Below, one piece after another: positions 30,523 through 36,881 of a DNA stretch of 64,000 nt (positions within the stretch are counted from its first letter, which is position 1; the number at the start of each line of letters is the position of its first letter). Under the pieces are notes generated by a model. It saw nothing but the letters and a program-made list of their open reading frames with translations, had not been told where the DNA came from and searched no databases. A program made the position numbers and the translations under genes. The DNA comes from Candidatus Nanopelagicales bacterium (GTDB lineage: Bacteria; Actinomycetota; Actinomycetes; S36-B12; CAIYMF01), in contig JAFIHG010000030.1 in the NCBI GenBank assembly GCA_017848795.1, forward strand, positions 41,203-105,202, written 5' to 3'.

Positions 30523-31964
30523 GGCTCGTCTGTGGCGACTGCCTCGTCGGCTGGTGCCATCGCCCGCCGCAACGCCGGCAGCCCGTACCTTCTCTCGACG
30601 TCGATCCCGTCGCCGACGTGATGCTCCTCCAGCAGCGGCAGGATCGAGGTGCGCCAGATCCGTTCCAGCCCGAGATCGGTCGCCGAAGACTCGTTCATCA
30701 AGTACGACGGTCCGATGCGGTAGTCCCGGTCGGAGATCCGCTCGTTGAGTGCGGCAAGCAGCCGGGCAGGCCGGTCGTCCCGATCACGGGCCGCCAACCA
30801 GTCGGCGAGCAAATCGGCGAGGTGCGGGTCCTGTGGATGCATCGACAGGAACGCGAACCGGCGTCGCATCGCCGCGTCGACGAGGGCGATCGAGCGGTCC
30901 GCGGTGTTCATGGTGCCGATCAGGTAGACGTTGGCCGGCAGGGTGAAGTCGCGGCCCTCGTCGCCGCTGCTGTACATCAGGTCGATCGGGCGGTCGCGGT
31001 ACTCGAGCAGGAAGTACAGTTCGCCGAACACCTTCGCCAGGTTCGCCCGGTTGATCTCGTCGATGATGAGGATGTAGGGCGTGCCCGGATCGGACCTGGC
31101 CTGGTCGACGAGCTTGCGGAACGGCCCGGGTCGCAGCTCGAACCCGACCCGCCCGGACTCGTCCACCGGCGCCGGCCGGTAGCCCTCGAAGAAGTCCTCG
31201 TACGAGTAGGCCGGGTGGAACTGCACGAGCGTGACATTCGCGGGGTCGGTGAGTGCGCCCGCCACCTCGAGCGCGAGGTAGGTCTTGCCGGTTCCCGGCG
31301 GTCCGTGCAGGATCACCTGCCGCCGCTCCCGCAGCAGCTCGACGAACTCGGTCAGGAACTCCTTACCGACCAGCAGCTCCGCGACCTTCGCCGCCGGAAG
31401 GTCAGGCAGTCGCGCCTCGGTGACGACGACCGCTGCCGCGTCGCGCTCGACCGGCCGAAGTGCCGCGACCTGGTCGACGACCTCGGTGAGGTCTACGACG
31501 TTGGCAGAAGACCGCAACCTCGCCTGCAATGTCGCCGGCAGCTCGGTGAAGTCGACGGCCCGCTCCCACTGCGCCGGACGCCGGACCGTCAGCTGCGGAT
31601 CTCCTACTGTCTGCTCCGGCTCGCCGTCGACGCGGCCGATGTGTACGACACCCTCGGCCGTCGTGACGAGCAGGTCGCCGACACTCATCCGGTTCAGGAA
31701 TGCATGCAGCTCGGCGAGTTTCGCGCTGCGCTGGTTGTAGCTCAGGTGCGCATAGTCCTGGTCGACAGCGACGCGCAGGTCCGCGAGTGCGGAATCAGGC
31801 TCAACGGAGCGCAGTCGGGACGCGGCCACGCTCACGAACCCGTCCGCGAGCCACTGCGGCACGACGTTGACACCGCCCACGCTCGACCCACGGACCAGCC
31901 AGGCACGTGATCCTGCAGTCGGCACTGCCATCGCCCTCGGGTCGTCCGTCCCCTCATCTACCAT
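30519..31964 (-). CDS. mcrB: McrB-type AAA+ NTPase of a McrBC restriction system
   Basis: 481 residues. Walker A is GPPGTGKT (221-228), Walker B with the McrB-typical sequence is ILIIDEINRANLAKVFGE (298-315), and the signature MNTADRSIA follows at 352. Residues ~20-120 (SRAWLVRGSSVGGVN...) look like a PUA/EVE-like base-recognition domain rather than the E. coli McrB N-terminus, so target specificity probably differs. It is encoded directly upstream of mcrC with a 4-bp overlap. Confidence 0.92.
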   Translation of the reverse strand: MVDEGTDDPRAMAVPTAGSRAWLVRGSSVGGVNVVPQWLADGFVSVAASRLRSVEPDSALADLRVAVDQDYAHLSYNQRSAKLAELHAFLNRMSVGDLLVTTAEGVVHIGRVDGEPEQTVGDPQLTVRRPAQWERAVDFTELPATLQARLRSSANVVDLTEVVDQVAALRPVERDAAAVVVTEARLPDLPAAKVAELLVGKEFLTEFVELLRERRQVILHGPPGTGKTYLALEVAGALTDPANVTLVQFHPAYSYEDFFEGYRPAPVDESGRVGFELRPGPFRKLVDQARSDPGTPYILIIDEINRANLAKVFGELYFLLEYRDRPIDLMYSSGDEGRDFTLPANVYLIGTMNTADRSIALVDAAMRRRFAFLSMHPQDPHLADLLADWLAARDRDDRPARLLAALNERISDRDYRIGPSYLMNESSATDLGLERIWRTSILPLLEEHHVGDGIDVERRYGLPALRRAMAPADEAVATDEP

Positions 31965-32051
31965 CTCGCCCTCCGAAACGCATCTGCCGCCTGAACCGTA
32001 GCGCCCCTCACCGACGGCCCGCCGGACCGAACGGATGCGGCGTATCGCGAT

Positions 32052-33869
32052 TCAGAAAGGTGGCTCGCCGTCGCTCGTCTGGGTGGTACCGCCGTCCTCG
32101 TCAGTGGTGGCTACCTCGGGGCCGAGGGGTTCGAGCGGTTCGGGCAGAACCGGGCGGGGCGGGATCGGGATGCGCTGGCCGAGCGCGGTGACCAGCACCG
32201 CGGAACCATCGGCGGCGGACTCGATGAGGTCGATGAAGCCGTGCGTCTTCGGCGGGTGGTGGCTGTGGCACAACGCGCCTTCGTTCGCCGCATTGGTACG
32301 CCCGCCCTCCTCGTAGGACAACGAGTGGTCGAGGTCGCAGGCGGCGGCGCGCACGTTGCAATGTGGGATCCGGCAGGTGCCGTCGCGGGCGATCAGGAAC
32401 TCGGTGAGGTCTGCCGGAGCCTCCCGGCGGTCGCCGTAGTCGAGCAGGTGGCCGAGGACCGGGTCCGTGACCAACCGCCGCAGGGAACCGGTCTGGCTGG
32501 CGAGTTCGCGGGCGATCGGCGCTGGAACCGAGCGGCCGTTGATCGTGCCGGGATCCTCGCGCAGCCCGATCAGCGTCTCGAGGTTGATCACGATGTGCGT
32601 CTCGATGCGGCGCTTGCCGTGCTGGGTTGGGAAGCTGGGGTCGGTCACCGCGCGCTCCAGCAGGTCGAAGAACACCTGCGAGCGCAACTCGTCCAGCGTC
32701 GGCAACGGCGCCAACGGCGTCGGCTCGTTACCGTTTCGTCCACAGGTGCCACCCGAACCGGCGTCCGGTTGCGCACGATCGAGGCGCGGCGTTTCCTCGA
32801 CGTCGTTTCGTCCACAGCCCTCTGGATTCCCGAGATCCGACGGCGCGTCCTCACCGGCGCTGGTGAGCGACGTCGCCACGTTTCCGTTTCGTCCACAGCG
32901 GTCAAGAGGTCCGGCGCCTGACGCCGTCGTCGCACGGGCTTGCACGAGTGGCGTCGCCGCGATGCCGTCTTGTCCACAGGTTCCAGGCGCAGCGTCCTCC
33001 GAGTACCGACTCGGAACATCCGCGGGCGGCATCGGCACGATGCCGTTCTGTCCACAGGCTGCTTCGTCTGCAGTCACAAGTGGTTCCCCCGGCTCCGTGG
33101 CGGCGGTCTTGAGCTGGTGCAGGCGGCCGCGGGCCAGGGTGTCCAGGACGGTGTAGCCCCATTCGACCTCGGGGTCGGTGCCGGTGATGCCGAGGGTTGC
33201 CATGCCCTCGTGCTCCTGACCTCGGTACACCCCGGCCCGACGGCGCGCGGTGCGCTGGCGCTCGGCCTGCCCGTGCGGGTCCAACGCATGTAGCGCCCGG
33301 GTCAGGGACCGGCCGAAGTTGCCTGGGCTCTGCTGCGCCGCGCGGGGCAGGCACGCCGCCTGCACCGCAGCGATCAGCCGGTCGTCCTCGACGTCGTCGG
33401 CGTGGTCGGCCAGCACCCAGGCGTGGCCGACCGTCAACTGCCCGTCGCGCAGCGCCGCCCCAGCCGGGGCCAGCCGGCCGCCCAGCTGCGCGGCCAGGCG
33501 TACGCGCCGGGCAGCCGAGAACTGCGAGATCCGCAGGGTCTGGGCCACCTCCACCGTCGCGGCCCGTTCTGCCAGCGCGCTGCGCCGCGCTTCGGACTCG
33601 ATACGCTCCAGCCGCTCCGCCTTCGGCGTCGCCTTCGCGTCCGACCGGCGACGCTGCAGCTCTTGCGCCAGCTCGGTGCCCGCCGCCGCCGCGCGCTCGG
33701 CCAGCACGCGTACCGCAGCGAGGCAGACCGCGTTCGCGTGCGCGACCTGACGCTCCGCAGCCTGCGTGAACTCGATCAGCTCCTCGTTCGACAGCGAATC
33801 AGGATCAGTCGCGGCGAGCACTGCCCCGGCGTCAGCACCGGGTCTGCTAATAGCACTGAGGTTCAGCAT
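32052..33869 (-). CDS. HNH endonuclease, DUF222/13E12 family, with internal Cys-Gly repeats
   Basis: 605 residues. Residues 1 to ~260 are the helical DUF222 domain common to actinobacterial 13E12-repeat proteins. Residues ~499-545 hold the HNH domain: CRIPHCN, then CDLDHSLSYEEGG and LCHSHHPPKTHG. Between them lies an array of five degenerate 24-27-residue units, each opening with C-G-(Q/R)-(N/D) (Cys272, 298, 325, 352, 376). Such repeats are not part of the usual fold and look like an expanded linker. Members of this family are multicopy in many actinobacteria and may behave as mobile or DNA-processing elements; no role is proven. Confidence 0.88.
   Translation of the reverse strand: MLNLSAISRPGADAGAVLAATDPDSLSNEELIEFTQAAERQVAHANAVCLAAVRVLAERAAAAGTELAQELQRRRSDAKATPKAERLERIESEARRSALAERAATVEVAQTLRISQFSAARRVRLAAQLGGRLAPAGAALRDGQLTVGHAWVLADHADDVEDDRLIAAVQAACLPRAAQQSPGNFGRSLTRALHALDPHGQAERQRTARRRAGVYRGQEHEGMATLGITGTDPEVEWGYTVLDTLARGRLHQLKTAATEPGEPLVTADEAACGQNGIVPMPPADVPSRYSEDAAPGTCGQDGIAATPLVQARATTASGAGPLDRCGRNGNVATSLTSAGEDAPSDLGNPEGCGRNDVEETPRLDRAQPDAGSGGTCGRNGNEPTPLAPLPTLDELRSQVFFDLLERAVTDPSFPTQHGKRRIETHIVINLETLIGLREDPGTINGRSVPAPIARELASQTGSLRRLVTDPVLGHLLDYGDRREAPADLTEFLIARDGTCRIPHCNVRAAACDLDHSLSYEEGGRTNAANEGALCHSHHPPKTHGFIDLIESAADGSAVLVTALGQRIPIPPRPVLPEPLEPLGPEVATTDEDGGTTQTSDGEPPF
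32736..33056. repeat. Five in-frame copies of a unit containing a DnaA-box-like TCCACA 9-mer
   Basis: On the + strand TCGTCCACA occurs at 32736, 32808 and 32889, TTGTCCACA at 32970 and CTGTCCACA at 33048. Spacings are 72, 81, 81 and 78 bp, all multiples of three, because the units encode the Cys-Gly repeats of the HNH protein. All five fit the actinobacterial DnaA-box consensus. Confidence 0.85.
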
Positions 33870-34209
33870 GTACCGACGCTAGGCGGTACCTCCGACAGCG
33901 AGCTGTGCACGCTGTTGGGCGACCGCCGCAACTTGTTGGTACCAGGCAATGTCGCGCGTCAAGACCTCGCGCGCCGGCGCAGGTTCACCTGCCGGGTCAT
34001 TCTTACTCGATCCAGAACAGCTGCAACCGCGGCAGTTTCCTTCGTGCCCGTGCCGGCCGCCTCGGTCTCGGTGAGGCCCCCAGGCGTCGTGGACCTGACG
34101 CCACCCCTCTCACATGCCGAAGCGCTGGTGGTCCGCGCGTGTCGGCGCCGGCCACCCAGCGCCACGTCACCGTCCTGCGCCCGTGAGCCAACCGGCGAGT
34201 TGTTCGTCA
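33870..34209. other. 340-bp gap without a convincing gene
   Basis: Only short frames with poor codon use are present. The sequence is less GC-rich in places (for example around 34000-34030) than the flanking genes. I see no repeat, RNA motif or clear remnant. It may contain the promoter of the HNH gene. Confidence 0.5.
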
Positions 34210-34584
34210 TCACTGATGAGCGATGAGCCGCACCAGCCCCCAGTTCCCCCGGTGGTTCGGCGCGTCGAGCAAGTGGTCCTGACCGTCGGCGGCGTACTCG
34301 CGCAGCGCGTCGACGATCTCGGCGATCGCCTCGTCGAACGTGGCACCGTCAGCCGCCACCGGCAGGCGGGGGATGATGACCGACCAGCCACCCGCCCCCG
34401 CCACCGTCTCGACTCGGGCCGGCATGCTCCGCGCGAGCAAGTCACGTAGGCGCTCAGCGTCGATGAAAGCAGCTCGGGTGTCATCGCGGCGAACCACAGC
34501 GGCTCGACCCCGCCCAGCGGCGTCGAGCAGGCCCTTGGAATGCGCTCGCGCATCCGATGAGCTCTCGAACGGCAGTGCTTCCAT
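34210..34584 (-). CDS. Putative antitoxin combining Phd/YefM-like and HicB-like parts
   Basis: 124 residues from ATG 34584 (MEALPFESSSDARAH), chosen for the GGAGG 9 bases upstream; GTG 34620 would add 12 residues. The first ~55 residues resemble a Phd/YefM DNA-binding fold (SSDARAHSKGLLDAAGRGRAA, then RDDTRAAFIDAERLRDLL). The next part (GGWSVIIPRLPVAADGATFDEAIAEIVDAL) resembles a HicB-type partially degraded RNase H-like domain. It follows the PUA-like gene by 57 bp, and the two probably form one operon. The toxin identity is an inference. Confidence 0.62.
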   Translation of the reverse strand: MEALPFESSSDARAHSKGLLDAAGRGRAAVVRRDDTRAAFIDAERLRDLLARSMPARVETVAGAGGWSVIIPRLPVAADGATFDEAIAEIVDALREYAADGQDHLLDAPNHRGNWGLVRLIAHQ

Positions 34585-34641
34585 CCCGGGCGTCCTCCCC
34601 CTTCTCTTCGCGTCCGTCACGTACGTCAGTGGCAGCCAGTG

Positions 34642-35133
34642 TCACGCGGTCTTGCTCGCTGTGCGGTAGGCGGAAAGGATGCAAGTCCGCGGCTGCAGCA
34701 ACGGGTCCAGCTTGTCGCGTACGAGCTGCTCGTCGTGGTCGGAGAGCGGGACGAGGGCACGTCGCAGCCGTACGCTCCAGGTCGCCGGGTGGGGCAACGC
34801 ATCGAGCGTTCCGGCCAGCGGGCCCAACTCGACACTGGCATGCGGCGGTGCGACGCCAGTGATGCGCAGCCGCATCCCGACCGGGAAGTCGCGACCGCGA
34901 AACTGCACCACCTCGCCGGTGGTGCGGGACGCGGTGACCGTCGCGGTGCCCAGGACGAGACCCCGATCCCGTCCAGGATTGCGGTAGCAGCCGCGCGTCG
35001 CGTACATCAGCAGGCGGTGCCCCGGTTGGGGCGCTCGGTGCCGCCAGCTCTCCGGCAACGCGAACCGCTGCTCGGAGAGCAACCACCACAGCGGCTCCCG
35101 GTCCGAGATCACCAGCAGCGAGCAGTCCGACAC
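34642..35133 (-). CDS. PUA/EVE-like domain protein, possible toxin partner
   Basis: 163 residues, GTG start at 35133. The segment ALPESWRHRAPQPGHRLLMYATRGCYRNPGRDRG followed by LVLGTATVTAS has the pattern of PUA-superfamily (EVE/ASCH-like) beta-barrels, which bind modified bases or RNA. No catalytic motif is evident. It lies between a hairpin terminator and the Phd/HicB-like gene on the same strand, suggesting an operon of two. It could be a toxin, an RNA-binding regulator or a modified-base sensor. Confidence 0.6.
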   Translation of the reverse strand: MSDCSLLVISDREPLWWLLSEQRFALPESWRHRAPQPGHRLLMYATRGCYRNPGRDRGLVLGTATVTASRTTGEVVQFRGRDFPVGMRLRITGVAPPHASVELGPLAGTLDALPHPATWSVRLRRALVPLSDHDEQLVRDKLDPLLQPRTCILSAYRTASKTA

Positions 35134-35184
35134 CGGATCATGATGGCAGGCAGGCCGCCGATGGAAGCCTCAAGTGCCGGTCGA

Positions 35185-35206
35185 GGGCGGCTCGCGTGAG
35201 CCGCCC
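35185..35206 (-). terminator. Hairpin downstream of the DUF1778 antitoxin gene
   Basis: Perfect 9-bp stem GGGCGGCTC/GAGCCGCCC with loop GCGT, 13 bases beyond the DUF1778 stop. No U-run. It separates this gene from the PUA-like gene. Confidence 0.65.
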
Positions 35207-35218
35207 GTGCCGTGGTCG

Positions 35219-35545
35219 CTACCGGCGCGCGTCCTTCGATGTCTGCGCTCCGTGTCGAGTCCGAGCGCGCCGCAGCCGGCTCGCGAGCTGCGCGTTCACC
35301 TGCGGCTCGCGATCCAGCATCCGTTCCAACTGCTGGGCGTCGGCGGCGGTCAACTGAAGCATCTGTTCGTTGATCATGATGTCCCGGGCCTTGTCGAGGG
35401 CAGCGCCGAGCACGAACGCTGAGACGTCCTGCTGCTGCGCGGCAGCAGCACGGCGGATCAGCGCAAGCGCATCGGCGGTGAGCCGGACGTTGAGTCGTTC
35501 GGACCTGACGGCGCCGGGGGCAGTTGCCCCCTGCTCTGTGCTCAT
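35219..35545 (-). CDS. DUF1778 (TacA-like) ribbon-helix-helix antitoxin
   Basis: 108 residues. The N-terminal ribbon-helix-helix is visible as ERLNVRLTADALALIRRAAAAQQQDVSAFVLGAAL, the DUF1778 pattern of antitoxins that neutralise GNAT acetyltransferase toxins. The rest is the toxin-wrapping tail followed by a basic end. No GNAT gene follows it as expected; the only one nearby is a broken copy upstream on the same strand, so it is orphaned. It has a good GGAGG ribosome site and a palindromic operator candidate of its own. Confidence 0.82.
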   Translation of the reverse strand: MSTEQGATAPGAVRSERLNVRLTADALALIRRAAAAQQQDVSAFVLGAALDKARDIMINEQMLQLTAADAQQLERMLDREPQVNAQLASRLRRARTRHGAQTSKDARR

Positions 35546-35564
35546 CGGTACCTCCAGGCGTCGA

Positions 35565-35587
35565 CTGTACGTCTGTGGTACGTACAG
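35565..35587. promoter_or_regulatory. Inverted repeat, likely operator of the DUF1778 antitoxin
   Basis: Arms CTGTACG (35565-35571) and CGTACAG (35581-35587) with a 9-base spacer, 20 bases upstream of the antitoxin start codon. Ribbon-helix-helix antitoxins usually bind such repeats to repress their own operon. Confidence 0.55.
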
Positions 35588-35588
35588 G

Positions 35589-35935
35589 TCAACTCAGCTC
35601 CGCAAGCGTGGCGCGCACATCCTTGATCGTCATCAGCAGGTGCAACGGGTGGTCGATGAAGGGAGTGAAGCCGAACGATGCATAGTAGGCGGCGGCCTCA
35701 AAGTCGACGGCATGCACGACGACCACCTCACAGCCCAACTCGTCCGCCACCCGCAGGGACCGACTCAGCGCCTCACCCGTGAGCAGGGTGCCGATCCCCT
35801 GGTCCTACCGATCCTCGCGACGGCGAGCCGTGGAACGGGAATCAGGGCTGGGGATGCGGGCGCTGTCGGCTCGAACGCAAACGCGGTCGTTTCAAGGAGG
35901 CACAGAGCCACAGGTGGGGCAGCTCCCGCCAAGTG
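35589..35935 (-). pseudogene. Frameshifted, N-terminally truncated GNAT acetyltransferase (TacT-like toxin)
   Basis: Two adjacent frames together make the C-terminal half of a GNAT toxin. The upstream frame (to about 35806) ends IPVPRLAVARIGR, which corresponds to the beta4 strand. The downstream frame (35804-35589) gives GIGTLLTGEAL, the acetyl-CoA-binding loop, then CEVVVVHAVDFEAAAYYASF and GFTPFIDHP. A TAG in the second frame at 35805-35807 and a stop in the first at 35936-35938 prevent an intact product, and the N-terminal third is missing. It is therefore inactive, which explains the orphan antitoxin beside it. Confidence 0.8.
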
Positions 35936-35954
35936 TCAGTGTGGCTTCAAACGA

Positions 35955-36872
35955 TCACTGGTTGACGAGGATGTCGTAGCCGAACGTTACGTATGGCGCC
36001 ACGTACTCCGAGCCGTTCACTTCACGCTGGACGGCATCAATGCGAATCACGCACAGGGCTCCGTTGTGGTTGAGAACGACGACCCGTTGGCCCACCCTCG
36101 GAGTGACGGTGCGACCCGGCGATAGGAACTTGCTGACCGAGCCTTCGTCGTAGTCGTCAGTCAGGATGAGGCCGACGGCCTTCATCGAATCTGCATAAAC
36201 GTAGATGTTGTCGTTTCCGGCGCCGCTGACGCTGACCGCGAACTCGAACTCACCGTATCCGAGCGTGTAGGTGCGATTTGGGTGATCGTTGTAGTCGAAC
36301 CGTACCGTGCCGCTCATGGCGGGACTTCGCCACCGACCAGGATCTCGGAGATTGTCGATGTGTTCGAGCCTAGACGCGCGATTCCTCAGGACGGACCACG
36401 GCACAGCATTCGCCTTGTCAGCAGGCAACCCTTCGGCCCATCGCCAAAGCTCGTTGATCTGTTCCGATCCGGGGTAGTCGGGTCGGGCCGGAGGTGAGTT
36501 GAAGTTGAATCCTTTCGGCTGGTGATCACGAAGCCACGCCGGCAAGCAACATCCTGCGTTATTGACGAACAGCGTCCCGAGCCAGCCGGACTCGCGATCA
36601 CCATAGACGCTTCGAATCCACTCGTTTTCGATCGCGACGCCCGATCCCGGGACCGAGTCAGCGCGATAGACGTAGTTATCGTCAACCACCATGAGAACGT
36701 GCTTCGCATCTGTCACCTCCCGCATGAACCCGGTCAGGCTCGAGCCGTAGTCCACGGTCGCGTCGATTGCAACGGCGTAGCCGATGAGGTGCATGTGGCT
36801 TGCGAGGAGGCGAACCCAGGCTCTGTGCGCATCAGAGGTCCAGGCGTAAGAGACGAAGATGTCGGCCGACAC
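35955..36872 (-). CDS. TIR-domain protein with an uncharacterised C-terminal domain
   Basis: 305 residues, GTG start at 36872. Residues 1 to ~115 form a TIR domain: DIFVSYAWTSDAHRAWVRLL, then HVLMVVDDNYVYRAD and the acidic helix VAIENEWIRSVYG (Glu81 or Glu83 candidate catalytic residue). Bacterial TIR proteins often cleave NAD+ to abort infection. Residues ~185-305 are beta-rich (TYTLGYGEFEFAVSVSG, YVYADSMKAVG) and match no domain I know. The gene begins 9 bp after the methyltransferase stop, so it is the last gene of the SNF2-methylase operon. Its base composition is clearly less GC-rich than that of its neighbours, suggesting transfer. Confidence 0.85.
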   Translation of the reverse strand: MSADIFVSYAWTSDAHRAWVRLLASHMHLIGYAVAIDATVDYGSSLTGFMREVTDAKHVLMVVDDNYVYRADSVPGSGVAIENEWIRSVYGDRESGWLGTLFVNNAGCCLPAWLRDHQPKGFNFNSPPARPDYPGSEQINELWRWAEGLPADKANAVPWSVLRNRASRLEHIDNLRDPGRWRSPAMSGTVRFDYNDHPNRTYTLGYGEFEFAVSVSGAGNDNIYVYADSMKAVGLILTDDYDEGSVSKFLSPGRTVTPRVGQRVVVLNHNGALCVIRIDAVQREVNGSEYVAPYVTFGYDILVNQ

Positions 36873-36881
36873 AGAGCCTCA

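Noticed and set aside
32736..33056. Cluster of DnaA-box-like 9-mers as a replication origin
   Set aside because: It lies inside a coding frame with spacings in multiples of three, and no dnaA, dnaN, recF or AT-rich unwinding region is present.
33959..34213. 84-codon frame in the gap beside the HNH gene
   Set aside because: Biased composition, no ribosome site and no family pattern.
35365..35385. Fourth copy of the palindromic repeat inside the DUF1778 gene
   Set aside because: Only one arm is present, and the residues it encodes fit a normal antitoxin helix, so chance is likely.
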